Shown: one piece after another, positions 1-8,354 of the stretch
Layout: the number at the start of each line of letters is the position of its first letter
How positions within the stretch are numbered: position 1 is the stretch's first letter
Source of the DNA: Alphaproteobacteria bacterium
GTDB lineage: Bacteria; Pseudomonadota; Alphaproteobacteria; UBA9219
Length of the DNA: 64,000 nt
Direction of reading: 5' to 3'
Assembly: GCA_026225415.1 (NCBI GenBank)
Contig: JAMFSS010000003.1
Span: 1 to 64,000, forward strand
Position numbers and translations under genes: made by a program
The notes under the pieces: model-generated
Database searches by the model: none
Told to the model about the DNA's origin: nothing
The model's input: the letters and a program-made list of their open reading frames with translations, nothing else

Positions 1-57
1 AAAAACTTAGGCTTACGCTCTTGGGGCGTAAGTCTTAGTTTTTGCAGGTGGGGGTGT
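1..57. repeat. 57-bp palindrome-containing repeat, copy 1
   Basis: An imperfect 18-bp inverted repeat (arms aaaaacttaggcttacgc and gcgtaagtcttagttttt, two mismatches, 7-nt loop) followed by gcaggtgggggtgt. The same 57 bp recurs at 5978-6034 with two substitutions. Read on the minus strand it follows the yggS stop and has an A-tract before and a T-tract after the stem, so this copy could terminate the mltG-yggS operon. The window edge cuts off whatever lies to the left. Confidence 0.75.
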
Positions 58-79
58 TCTGTTTGTGTACAGAAAGGTT

Positions 80-709
80 TTAACCCCGTTCCCCAAAAAC
101 CCCCGTACCCACCCGTACCTCCGTCGCACCACATTCAATCGCCACCAAATAATCCGCGCTCATCCCCATGCTTAAATGCGGCATACCCAACCTGTCGGCC
201 AACCCGCGTATCGCCCCAAAAAACGTCCGCGCATCGCGCCCCTGCGGCGGAATGCACATCAAGCCGGTAATCTCCAACCCGATATCCCGGCAATGCGCCA
301 AAAAATCCTCAACCTCGCTCACGGCAATGCCCGCCTTCTGCGGTTCATCCCCCATATTCACCTGAAGTAATAAACGCGGTTTCCGCCCTGTCTTTGCAAT
401 GGCCTTGGCCAAAGCCTCCGCCACCGAAACCCTGTCCACCGTCTGAATAACATCGAACAATGCAACCGCGTCCGCCGCTTTGTTGCTCTGTAACGCGCCA
501 ATCAAATGCAACACAATATGGGGATACTGCGCGCGCAGGGCGGGGAATTTCTGCGCCGCCTCCTGCACATAATTTTCGCCAAACACATGCTGTCCGGCGG
601 CTATTGCCTGTCCAATCTCATCCACACCTTGCGTTTTGCTGACCGCAATCAAAGTCGCATCGCCTATCTGCGCTTTGATGCGCGCCAGATTATCGGCGAT
701 GAGACTCAT
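80..709 (-). CDS. yggS: YggS/PROSC-family PLP-binding protein
   Basis: A 209-residue single-domain protein of the YggS/PLPBP family. The family binds pyridoxal phosphate in a TIM-barrel fold and buffers PLP and amino-acid homeostasis without a known catalytic reaction. The PLP lysine lies in AVSKTQG near residue 25. FGENYVQEA, the LIGALQSNK stretch and the C-terminal VRVGTGVFGER phosphate-binding end are all present. The ATG overlaps the mltG stop by 4 bp, so the two genes are translationally coupled. In many bacteria yggS sits with cell-wall genes, as here. Length is slightly under the usual 220-230 residues. Confidence 0.93.
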   Translation of the reverse strand: MSLIADNLARIKAQIGDATLIAVSKTQGVDEIGQAIAAGQHVFGENYVQEAAQKFPALRAQYPHIVLHLIGALQSNKAADAVALFDVIQTVDRVSVAEALAKAIAKTGRKPRLLLQVNMGDEPQKAGIAVSEVEDFLAHCRDIGLEITGLMCIPPQGRDARTFFGAIRGLADRLGMPHLSMGMSADYLVAIECGATEVRVGTGVFGERG

Positions 710-1695
710 GGATGTTTCGTCATCTGGTGCCAGCGATTAATATTGGCATCCTGCGTCGCCAGATCGGCGGCAAAGGCGTGGCCTCCTGTGCCATCGGCCA
801 CGAAATACAGAAAATCATTATGTTCCGGATGCGCTGCCGCCTGCAAAGCCTTCACACCGGGGCTGCAAATCGGCTGCGGCGGCAACCCGTCGCTGGTGTA
901 TGTGTTCAACGGCGACGCGAACGCCAAATCCTCATGCGTCAAGGGCCGCCCCAAATCATTGCGCCCGTCGGTCATCGCATAAATAACCGTGGGGTCGGAT
1001 TGCAGGCGCATATTCTGCTGCAACCGATTATAAAAAACACCGGCAATGCGCGGCCGTTCATCCGGCTTCGCGGTTTCTTTTTCAACAATCGACGCCATCA
1101 CCACCAATTGATGCGGCGCCTGCAACCCAATGCCCATATCGCGGTTCTCCCAAATTTCGCCGAGCCTGTCCTGCATCGCTTTTTGCATGCGGCCAATAAT
1201 CGCATCACGGCTATCGCCAAAATCATACCGATAGGTTTCGGGCAACAAAGACCCTTCCGGCGGCGTGACCGTCACCGCACCGCTCAAGGCAGGGTCGGCA
1301 TCCAATAAACGCACAACATCAAAACTGGTCAAACCTTCGGCGACGGTAAACATCCGCACGACCGATTTGCCATCGCGCATCATGCGGGCAATCGCCAACG
1401 CGCTTGCATGCGGCGCAATCTCATACTCGCCTGCCTTTAACGCGCCGCCCACCAAAAACTTCGCGGCGATATGAAACAAAGGCGCCGCATAAACGGCCTT
1501 TTGCCCGGCCAATTGCGCCGCAATCTCGCCGGTATGCATGCCGTGGGCCACGATAATCGTCTGTTTATCACTGGCAGGCCCTGGCGCGATTATCCCCACC
1601 ACGGCCACGCCACCAAGAACAACCCCAGCCACAAAAGCGCGTTTCATAAAACGCCCTATCAAAGATCCACGGTGCGCCGGCTGATTCTGTAACAT
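706..1695 (-). CDS. mltG: Endolytic murein transglycosylase MltG
   Basis: A 329-residue MltG (YceG-like) protein. Members cleave nascent glycan strands in the periplasm and set strand length. A short cytoplasmic lead is followed by one membrane helix (about residues 18-40), a LysM-like segment, and the catalytic part with ASIVEKETAKPDERPRIA, where the family glutamate lies, then FYNRL, QSDPTVIY and SPLNTY. The last residues of the family (HNDFLYFVADG, GHAFAA) are intact. A second start (MKRAFVAG, at 1647) has a better-placed purine-rich site and would give a shorter cytoplasmic tail. Forms an operon with yggS. Confidence 0.94.
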   Translation of the reverse strand: MLQNQPAHRGSLIGRFMKRAFVAGVVLGGVAVVGIIAPGPASDKQTIIVAHGMHTGEIAAQLAGQKAVYAAPLFHIAAKFLVGGALKAGEYEIAPHASALAIARMMRDGKSVVRMFTVAEGLTSFDVVRLLDADPALSGAVTVTPPEGSLLPETYRYDFGDSRDAIIGRMQKAMQDRLGEIWENRDMGIGLQAPHQLVVMASIVEKETAKPDERPRIAGVFYNRLQQNMRLQSDPTVIYAMTDGRNDLGRPLTHEDLAFASPLNTYTSDGLPPQPICSPGVKALQAAAHPEHNDFLYFVADGTGGHAFAADLATQDANINRWHQMTKHP

Positions 1696-1767
1696 GTGTT
1701 TTTAGGGTTTTGTTTACCAGGAGAGCAGAGGATATACTGAATTTATTCCAAAAGCCAAGAGCCACCA

Positions 1768-2358
1768 ATGCCTAAAAGAGCCGCCATTTTCGATTACGAC
1801 CACACGCTGATCACGGGCGACAGCTTCATGCCCTTTCTGGCGGCGGTGGGTGGCCGCGTCAAACTCTATGCAACGCTGGGAACGGGTCTTGTGCTGTTGG
1901 GTTTCCACCGCCTGCGCGGCGATGTTACGGACCCGCGCCATTTCATCAAAGACTATCTGCTGAAAAAAATTCTGGCGGGCAGGGCGCGGGACAGCGTGCA
2001 ACAGGCGGCCATCAAAACCCGTCATTGGCAAAAAGAAAACCCCGAAGTCATGTTGTCGCTGCGCGAACATGCCGACCGCGGCGATATCATCGTCATCGCC
2101 TCTGGCGGGCTTAATCTGTATCTGCCCGAATTGCTGCGCAACACGCCCTACCACGCGCTTATCTGCACCGATATCGGCATGGACAAAGATGTCCTGACAG
2201 GCGACATGATCAACGGCAATTGCGTGCGCCTGCGCAAGGCCGAACGCGTGGCCGAATGGCTGGCTGCCAACGGGCCATTTGATGAAATCCACGGCTATGG
2301 CAACGCGCCGCATGATCTGCCGATGCTGGAACATGCCACCCACAAAAATATTATCTGA
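1768..2358 (+). CDS. HAD-superfamily subfamily IB phosphatase
   Basis: A 196-residue HAD hydrolase of the SerB-like IB group. Motif I is FDYDHTL with the nucleophile and acid/base aspartates, motif II is the serine of IASGG, and motif III/IV is GYGNAPHDLPML, where N-A-P-H-D replaces the usual GDSxxD. Family members remove phosphate from small molecules such as phosphoserine or lipid head groups; the substrate cannot be named here. Stop and the cca start are 3 bp apart, so both genes are likely one transcript. Divergent from mltG. Confidence 0.82.
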   Translation: MPKRAAIFDYDHTLITGDSFMPFLAAVGGRVKLYATLGTGLVLLGFHRLRGDVTDPRHFIKDYLLKKILAGRARDSVQQAAIKTRHWQKENPEVMLSLREHADRGDIIVIASGGLNLYLPELLRNTPYHALICTDIGMDKDVLTGDMINGNCVRLRKAERVAEWLAANGPFDEIHGYGNAPHDLPMLEHATHKNII

Positions 2359-2361
2359 CGC

Positions 2362-3525
2362 ATGAAACAAATCCTCACCCCCGCCGTTCTCAAAATCATC
2401 CATTCGCTAAGGGAAAAGGGCGAAACACGCATAGTAGGCGGCGCGGTGCGCGACGCGGCGATGCAACGCGACATCGGCGACATCGATATGGCAACCACGG
2501 TTCTGCCGCAACAAATGATGGAAATTCTGCCGCAGCGTGGCATTAAATGCGTTCCCACAGGTTTGGCGCATGGCACCATAACGGCGGTTGTCGATCATGT
2601 GGGGTATGAAATCACCACGCTGCGCCGCGACATCGCAACCGATGGCCGCCACGCCACGGTGGCTTTCACGGATGATTGGCAGGCCGACGCCGCGCGGCGC
2701 GATTTCACCTTTAACGCGCTGTCGATGGATGACACCGGCAAAATTTACGACTATTTCAATGGCACCGCAGATGCGCAGGCGGGGCGCGTGCGTTTTATCG
2801 GCGACGCCAATGCGCGTATCACCGAAGACGTCTTGCGCATCTTGCGCTTTTTTCGTTTCAACGCGTGGTTTGGAAAGGATGTCGATGTTGATGGCCTCGT
2901 CGCCTGCCGCACCAATGCCAACCTTATCCCCACTTTGTCGGCAGAACGCGTCGCCAAAGAAACACTTAAACTACTGGCCGCACCAACCAACCCCGCGCCG
3001 GTGTGGGAAACCATGCTGCAAAATAATATCGCGCAATATATCTCGCCTCATGCCACCAACATTCAACGCCTCGCCGCGCTTGCGCAAACCGGTGATGGCC
3101 TGTTATCACTCGCCGCCTTGCTGCCTGAAGACGAAACCATCGCGGCATCAACCGCATCGCGCCTCAAACTGTCGAACAAAGATACCGAAGCGCTGACCTC
3201 ACTCGCCAAACTTCCCGCCTTGCTGCGCGGCAATCTCGCACCCATCAAACTGCGCCCGCTACTTTATCGCTTTGGTGCAGACATCTGCCGTCGCGCGCTC
3301 CCCCTCACGGGCGAAAATACTGGCTCGGCAATCCAAACAATCACCGCATGGGAAAATCCCACACTTCCCCTCCGTGGCGAAGACATCATCCGTCTCGGCA
3401 CCCCCGCCGGCAAACAGGTTGGGGACACGCTAAAAGCAATCGAAAACTGGTGGATTGCCAATGATTTCCGCCCCACCCGTGCCGACTGTCTGGCACAAAT
3501 CCCTGATACTGGGAAAAATCATTGA
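2362..3525 (+). CDS. cca: CCA tRNA nucleotidyltransferase / poly(A) polymerase family
   Basis: A 387-residue class II nucleotidyltransferase. The N-terminal head has RIVGGAVRDA and the metal-binding GDIDMAT, followed by the RRDFTFNAL motif and the VLRILRFFRF neck typical of CCA-adding enzymes. These add or repair the 3' CCA end of tRNAs in the cytoplasm. The C-terminal helical domain is alphaproteobacterial in length and has no HD domain. The start follows the HAD phosphatase stop directly. Confidence 0.92.
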   Translation: MKQILTPAVLKIIHSLREKGETRIVGGAVRDAAMQRDIGDIDMATTVLPQQMMEILPQRGIKCVPTGLAHGTITAVVDHVGYEITTLRRDIATDGRHATVAFTDDWQADAARRDFTFNALSMDDTGKIYDYFNGTADAQAGRVRFIGDANARITEDVLRILRFFRFNAWFGKDVDVDGLVACRTNANLIPTLSAERVAKETLKLLAAPTNPAPVWETMLQNNIAQYISPHATNIQRLAALAQTGDGLLSLAALLPEDETIAASTASRLKLSNKDTEALTSLAKLPALLRGNLAPIKLRPLLYRFGADICRRALPLTGENTGSAIQTITAWENPTLPLRGEDIIRLGTPAGKQVGDTLKAIENWWIANDFRPTRADCLAQIPDTGKNH

Positions 3526-3579
3526 CAGCGAATCGCTGATGGGATAAATCATATACCTCTCATTTTACAGGAGGTATCA

Positions 3580-4116
3580 ATGCCCACACGCCCCACCAAA
3601 AAACCAAAACGCGCACCCGTCTCCGCCGATAAACGCTTCCGTAAAATCTCCATCGGTGGCGACCACGGCACGCCCGAACGCTGGCAACATTCCGGCCGCA
3701 CATTGGAATTTACCGACAATGCGGGCATCCTCGCCTGCCGCGCGACCGAAGAACATATCCTCGACGTCCTCGCGCTACGCCGCCTCATCGACTCGATGCA
3801 AGTTCAGGCCGCGCTACGTTTCAAGGCCGACTACCACGCGGCCTCCTTGTCCGCCCATGTCACCGGCAGCTATTCCGGCGCATCGAACGCGCGCGACTTT
3901 TTCCACGGCGAATATGAACGCAGCGATGCGCAGGAAGCCGCCTATAAACGCTGGCGCAAAGCGGTGCACGAACTCGGCATGAACCAAAACGCGGTGATAG
4001 CAACCGTCTGCCACGATGCGCCGCCCGCGCCGCGCGATCTGCCCGCCCTGCAAAACGGGCTGCACAAGCTGGCTTTTGTCTATCGGCTAACCGGCCGACA
4101 CCATAAAAACGCCTGA
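3580..4116 (+). CDS. Hypothetical alphaproteobacterial protein, DUF6456-like
   Basis: A 178-residue protein with a Lys/Arg-rich N-terminus (to about residue 35) and an alpha-helical rest. The end resembles the alphaproteobacterial DUF6456 helical domain (a helix-rich part with YKRWRKAV, AVIATVCHD and LQNGLHKLAFVYRL), but I cannot confirm this without a profile search. The start is well supported by an upstream ggaggt site 5-6 nt from the ATG. Nothing in its context shows a function. Confidence 0.6.
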   Translation: MPTRPTKKPKRAPVSADKRFRKISIGGDHGTPERWQHSGRTLEFTDNAGILACRATEEHILDVLALRRLIDSMQVQAALRFKADYHAASLSAHVTGSYSGASNARDFFHGEYERSDAQEAAYKRWRKAVHELGMNQNAVIATVCHDAPPAPRDLPALQNGLHKLAFVYRLTGRHHKNA

Positions 4117-4221
4117 CATTTATGGTTAATACGCTCATTCCCGTCGAAACTAATTACCCCATAGAACGGCAACCCATTTTCCTGTAAATTGCACCTGTCA
4201 TTACTTTATGGGGATTTTGAA

Positions 4222-4869
4222 ATGAAAAATATCGGAACCAATCTCGCGCTTGCCTTGGCCGCCACATCTTTAACTGCGCCCGCAGTTGCGCAATCAACAA
4301 ATGATGTTTGCCGCACGCGCACCGCCATCGTCGAAAACACATCTCCCGTATCCTACGACTTTGCACCTTATGCCGCTTGGTATACGGGCACCGAACGCGA
4401 TCAAACGGGCGACTTTGCGCTCTTCGCATGGAAACCGGGCGCCAATGGAAAACCGGTTATCGATAACACTTACAGCGAAATTGCACGCCGTAATGACAGC
4501 CAGAATATGGCAAACCGGATACAGGATTTTAATGGAACCTATGTCGCAACCAAGGCGATTGATCTGCATAATGGTTCAACAACTATTACCGCCAAAATCG
4601 AATCTTTCACTGCGGCTGGCGCCATTGCCACGCAACAATGCGATATTGATACCAACACCGATACCAAAGTACCGGGCACATGCAAACCTGCGCAGCCATT
4701 TATAACTATCCCTGTGGCAATCGGTTACATGAACCATATCAATGAAGGCGGCGCGGCCTATATCAAACTTCTGGGTATGTGCGGAAAAATCGCCAACGGC
4801 GATTATGATGCGACCAAAGCACGCGCATTTTTTGCGAAAAAAGCGGCGAATACACCCCAACCGCAATAA
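4222..4869 (+). CDS. Secreted protein of unknown function
   Basis: A 215-residue protein with a clear Sec signal peptide (MKNIGTNLALALAATSLTAPAVAQ, cut after AVAQ or AVA). The mature part has several cysteines that could pair in the periplasm (Cys in DVCRTRT, TQQCDID, GTCKPA, GMCGK). I do not recognise the family. The ORF track starts 33 nt upstream, but the ATG at 4222 follows a gggg purine site and gives the proper signal peptide. Monocistronic, with a convergent neighbour 3 bp downstream. Confidence 0.7.
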   Translation: MKNIGTNLALALAATSLTAPAVAQSTNDVCRTRTAIVENTSPVSYDFAPYAAWYTGTERDQTGDFALFAWKPGANGKPVIDNTYSEIARRNDSQNMANRIQDFNGTYVATKAIDLHNGSTTITAKIESFTAAGAIATQQCDIDTNTDTKVPGTCKPAQPFITIPVAIGYMNHINEGGAAYIKLLGMCGKIANGDYDATKARAFFAKKAANTPQPQ

Positions 4870-4872
4870 CCC

Positions 4873-5115
4873 TTAAACCAGCTCATCCACCAGGCTGCCG
4901 CGCGGCACCTGGTTGCTGGTGGGGGCATTGCTTGCGGTCTGGTTTATCGAAAAAACTTTGACCGCAGGGCTGGAAGAACCACCACCCGAAGCGCGGGAAG
5001 ATTTCTGTGCAACAGCATTCAACGTGGAAATGGTGCGCAAAGCGTTCGCCGCCGCCGATGTTTGCGGGCGGGGCGTTGAAATCACAGACGGGTTGTTGCC
5101 AATTTTATCGATCAT
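4873..5115 (-). CDS. Small Ala/Ser-rich hypothetical protein
   Basis: An 80-residue low-complexity protein, rich in Ala, Ser, Asn and Thr, without a signal peptide or membrane helix. A strong ribosome site (agaggaaa, 5 nt before ATG) supports translation. Function unknown. It looks partly disordered and ends in an acidic VDELV. Convergent with the secreted protein at 4222. Confidence 0.55.
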   Translation of the reverse strand: MIDKIGNNPSVISTPRPQTSAAANALRTISTLNAVAQKSSRASGGGSSSPAVKVFSINQTASNAPTSNQVPRGSLVDELV

Positions 5116-5266
5116 GGGTTTCCTCTATGCTCGTTTTACCGAGTCTCGTTGCCGAGAGGTATAACCCTATCCTAGGTTTTTGTAAAAGCGCGATCATCCT
5201 AATCACGCGAATCAATAATATATGGCACAGAATACCTTAACAAGAGGTTATTTATCTCTTTTTCAC

Positions 5267-5647
5267 TCAATCTTGTGCCAATTTACTGCTATTTTGTTGA
5301 AAATTTGCAATCCTTGCGCGCGCTTCCGCAGCTTGATTCGCTGTCAGCAGGCCAAATTTTTCTTCAAGCCTTTGGATGACAGGTTCTGCGGCGCTACGAA
5401 AAAAATAGGTCACAGAATTCGATAATACAGTCGGTGGAACGATCTCAGGCATATCCTTTAAAGACGTGCCCACAAGCGCGGCATTAACGCATAGATCATC
5501 CTGTTGCGACAAACCTTCCGACAATCCCTCGTCAGGAGAGTTTCCAACACATACGACAGTGATATCATGTTTACTGTTATACGTTATTTGGGTTATGCCT
5601 TTTTGGGCGTCGGCAAACCGAACAACCACAGCTTGGTCTTCGTTCAT
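5267..5647 (-). CDS. Hypothetical protein
   Basis: A 126-residue soluble protein of unknown family. The start at 5647 has an agaggaa site 7 nt upstream; the longer ORF start at 5677 does not. The C-terminal third is helical (LEEKFGLLTANQAAEARAR). It is transcribed away from the phage-like cluster that begins 500 bp to its right. It resembles the other lone minus-strand small genes inside that cluster in being unclassified and isolated, but shares no sequence with them. Confidence 0.55.
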   Translation of the reverse strand: MNEDQAVVVRFADAQKGITQITYNSKHDITVVCVGNSPDEGLSEGLSQQDDLCVNAALVGTSLKDMPEIVPPTVLSNSVTYFFRSAAEPVIQRLEEKFGLLTANQAAEARARIANFQQNSSKLAQD

Positions 5648-6152
5648 AAAAAATTCCTCTGTAAATGATGAAGCCATTTTAGCACATCACGCCTCACGCC
5701 CTTAAAACTTTCCTATTAATCTATATATAACAAACAGTTATAAGGTTCCCATCTCTTTTACCAGTTGCCGGCATTTCCTTGTAACTGATAAATCCAACTT
5801 ATTTATAAAATAATGTGAAATATCCCTTGACACGCCCCCTGCATGGGCGTATTGACAGTCCTACGGACAGCTGCATCCGAAACCACCCCCACCGCCGTTT
5901 CGTCATCCCAAAAATTTTTCTCTTTTAACGACGAAACGAACAAACGGGAGTTCCGCCCCCTTTATGGGGGAGGAAGCAAAAACTTAGGCTTATGCTCTTG
6001 AGGCGTAAGTCTTAGTTTTTGCAGGTGGGGGTGTAATTTTTCACATCACCGTAAAATACTCCAATTCCCCTTCAGAATTTCTTCAGGCTGCGCCGAGAAG
6101 CGATATCTTGCCGCAACCTGAAAAAATCCTGACAAAAAACGCGTGGCGCAAA
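5648..6152. other. Intergenic region left of the phage-like cluster
   Basis: About 500 bp without a convincing gene. It holds an AT-rich stretch (5715-5820), a GC-rich imperfect palindrome around 5833-5850 flanked by two TTGACA words (5827 and 5852), a short hairpin ccgccccctttatgggggagg near 5954-5974, and copy 2 of the 57-bp repeat. One TTGACA could be a -35 element for the terminase operon, but I do not see a matching -10 box. Confidence 0.4.
5978..6034. repeat. 57-bp palindrome-containing repeat, copy 2
   Basis: Matches positions 1-57 at 55 of 57 positions (c to t and g to a changes in the stem region), including the non-palindromic tail gcaggtgggggtgt. It lies about 120 bp upstream of the small-terminase-like gene. 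Confidence 0.75.
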
Positions 6153-6467
6153 ATGACCGAAACCACACCCACAGAAACCGCACAAACCGAACTTAACCCC
6201 AACGAAATGCTGTCCACGTTAAAAGACGTGATGACGTCCAGCGAAAGCGACACCTCGCGCATAGCGGCCGCCAAAATCCTGCTCGAACGCTTCGCGCCAA
6301 AGAAATCCGATGAAGAACAAAAGCAACAAGCTATCGAACGTAACCACGCTCTTACAGAGGCGCGCGGACTTCTTGCCGAATTTGCCGCTTTCAAACTTGC
6401 AAGCTTTCGTGCAACGCGCGCGCTGGGTGATGCAGGCGCGACCGCAACAGATAACCCCAACGGGTGA
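6153..6467 (+). CDS. Putative small terminase subunit (GTA g1-like)
   Basis: A 104-residue acidic protein directly before the large terminase, with a helical segment (SRIAAAKILLERFAPKK) like the repeat found in small terminase or DNA-packaging proteins of GTA clusters. The ORF track begins at a TTG (6108); the ATG at 6153 is a better start. Its 3' part overlaps the terminase ORF by about 150 bp in another frame, unusually long, so either this gene or the exact terminase start may need adjusting. The role is inferred from position. Confidence 0.5.
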   Translation: MTETTPTETAQTELNPNEMLSTLKDVMTSSESDTSRIAAAKILLERFAPKKSDEEQKQQAIERNHALTEARGLLAEFAAFKLASFRATRALGDAGATATDNPNG

Positions 6468-7632
6468 TTGGCGCGTCTGGTTGATCATGGCGGGCAGGGG
6501 CTGGGGAAAAACTTTAAGTGGTGCGCAAGACATCGCGAACTTCGCGCTGTGGAACGACAATGTACGCATCGGGGTGATAGCACCCACCTATGCCGACGCG
6601 CGCGATACTTGTGTGGAGGGCGAAAGTGGCCTGCTCAGAATTATCCCGCCCAGCTGTGTGGAAAAATGGAACCGCTCGCTTGGCGAAATCTGGCTGACGA
6701 ATGGCAGCCGCATCAAACTCTTCTCTGCCGATCAACCCGAACGGTTGCGCGGTCCGCAACATCACCGCGTCTGGTGCGACGAACTGGGCGCGTGGCCAGG
6801 AACTAAAGGAGGCCGCGAAGCCTTCGACCAACTCTGGTTCGGCCTGCGTCTGGGCAACGACCCGCGCGTGATTATCACAACAACGCCAAGGAATAATGAA
6901 ATGCTCCGCGACCTTTTCAAACGCCAAAATGACGATGTGCATCTTACCCACGGACGCACGTCGGATAACGCCGATAACCTCTCGCCCCATGTCATGCAAC
7001 AATTGCAAAACCGTTATGCGGGCACGCGGTTGGGCAGGCAGGAACTGGACGCCGAATTGCTCACCGACACCGAAGGCGCCCTGTGGAACCGCGCGCAAAT
7101 CGACAAATGCCGCGTCGATACCGTGCCAGAACTTCGCCGCGTTATCGTGGCGATAGACCCGGCCATGTCACACCGCGCAACATCCGACGAAACCGGAATC
7201 ATCGCCGCCGCGCGAGGGGCCGATGGATTATTGTATGTGCTGTCAGACTGGTCGGGTCGCTTCGCGCCCGATGGCTGGGCCGAACGCGCCATCATGTTGT
7301 ATAACGATATGCGCGCGCAAATGATCGTGGCAGAAGTCAATGCCGGCGGCGAATTGGTGGAAAAAATCCTGCGCCAGAAGGCACCACAAATTTTGTTCAA
7401 ACCCGTCCGCGCTTTGCGCAACAAAGTCGAACGCGCTCTGCCGGTGGCCGCACTGTACGAACAAGGCCGCGTCCGTCATGTCGGTGCGCTATCGTTATTG
7501 GAAGACCAGATGTGCCGTTTTACATCGGATGGCAGCATGGAAAAATCCCCCGACCGCGTCGATGCCCTGGTCTGGGCACTCACCGAACTCTCCGAAACCA
7601 ATCGCGGCGAACCCAAAATCCGGTTTTTATAG
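6310..7632 (+). CDS. Phage/GTA large terminase subunit
   Basis: A 440-residue packaging motor. The ATPase domain has GDWRVWLIMAGRGWGKT (Walker A) and VWCDELGAW (Walker B). The RNase H-like nuclease domain has VAIDPAMS, VAEVNAGGE and SPDRVDALVWAL with its acidic residues. The N-terminal ARPQQITPTGDW is typical of GTA-type terminases. It loads DNA into preformed heads through the portal. All key residues appear intact, so packaging could be functional. First large gene of the phage-like cluster. Confidence 0.93.
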   Translation: MKNKSNKLSNVTTLLQRRADFLPNLPLSNLQAFVQRARWVMQARPQQITPTGDWRVWLIMAGRGWGKTLSGAQDIANFALWNDNVRIGVIAPTYADARDTCVEGESGLLRIIPPSCVEKWNRSLGEIWLTNGSRIKLFSADQPERLRGPQHHRVWCDELGAWPGTKGGREAFDQLWFGLRLGNDPRVIITTTPRNNEMLRDLFKRQNDDVHLTHGRTSDNADNLSPHVMQQLQNRYAGTRLGRQELDAELLTDTEGALWNRAQIDKCRVDTVPELRRVIVAIDPAMSHRATSDETGIIAAARGADGLLYVLSDWSGRFAPDGWAERAIMLYNDMRAQMIVAEVNAGGELVEKILRQKAPQILFKPVRALRNKVERALPVAALYEQGRVRHVGALSLLEDQMCRFTSDGSMEKSPDRVDALVWALTELSETNRGEPKIRFL

Positions 7633-7641
7633 GCCGCCAAA

Positions 7642-8310
7642 ATGTTCGAAAAAGAAAGAAAAGAATTGCATGAAAAGGCCGTCAACTTGGCTTTTGCCTT
7701 CTATCTTCGCAAAGGTCGTATTCTACCGATCATCAACGAAGTCGCAGCGCTAACGGCATCGCCGGACATTTTTGCCAAGGCTTTGCACAAATTTAACCAA
7801 AATCATGATCCGGTTAATGGACAATTTACCTCTGGGGCAAGTGGCAGCGCAGCAGACAGCAATACCTCTTCAAGAAAAAAAGATCCAGGCGCAATTCCGG
7901 TTAAGCTAAGTGATGATTCAACTGTTATAAACCCGAAAACAAACCAGCCCTTATTAATGCCTGCTGATGTATCTTTATCGAATAATGCAAAAACAGGCGA
8001 AAATATGCGTTTTCTACCTTCTGTGTTGACTGGGGATATTATGTCGCCGGATAAAGAGCGAGCGATGATCGATCAATTAGATACAAACCGCCCCATGGAC
8101 TATCAACGTCTTTACGACGATGGAAAAATAAACAAAACTTACATCGATTTTGGCAATTATAATTATGGCGTTGTGGCCGCTGCTGCTGGATATACCCTAC
8201 CGCAGGCAATGCTGGCCGCTGCATTTCACAATCGTTCGGTGGGTAACCCCGATACTTCAGGCACATGGGGAACAGATTCCAGCGAATCCACCTTTATCCC
8301 GATGGGTTAA
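7642..8310 (+). CDS. Cargo toxin A: shared N-terminal domain plus type-44-like toxin
   Basis: A 222-residue protein with three parts. Residues 1-45 form the helical domain shared with the ORFs at 16059 and 18367 (LHEKAVNLAFAFYLRKGRIL). Residues 50-65 are the linker KFNQNHDPVNGQFTSG. The C-terminus has IDFGNYNYGVVAAAAGY, which resembles the NFNYGATG core of polymorphic toxin type 44; that match is from memory. Type 44 domains are tips of Rhs/T6SS/T7SS polymorphic toxins. The frame stays open for 12 codons after the TAA, so the toxin may be truncated. The putative membrane immunity gene follows 44 bp later. AT-richer than the terminase. Confidence 0.68.
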   Translation: MFEKERKELHEKAVNLAFAFYLRKGRILPIINEVAALTASPDIFAKALHKFNQNHDPVNGQFTSGASGSAADSNTSSRKKDPGAIPVKLSDDSTVINPKTNQPLLMPADVSLSNNAKTGENMRFLPSVLTGDIMSPDKERAMIDQLDTNRPMDYQRLYDDGKINKTYIDFGNYNYGVVAAAAGYTLPQAMLAAAFHNRSVGNPDTSGTWGTDSSESTFIPMG

Positions 8311-8354
8311 CAGGATTATACTTCAGGTCTCATTGCGAAACATAACTAAGCCTT

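Noticed and set aside
1714-2403. 229-residue minus-strand ORF over the HAD phosphatase
   Set aside because: Shadow of the phosphatase and cca genes in another frame; His/Gln-rich translation with no domain, no ribosome site.
5827-5857. Promoter of the phage-like cluster from two TTGACA words
   Set aside because: No TATAAT-like box at the right distance from either word; kept only as a remark in the intergenic entry.
1-6034. 57-bp repeats as attachment sites of a mobile element
   Set aside because: The interval contains yggS, mltG and cca, which are core genes, and no integrase; no copy is seen on the right side of the phage-like cluster.
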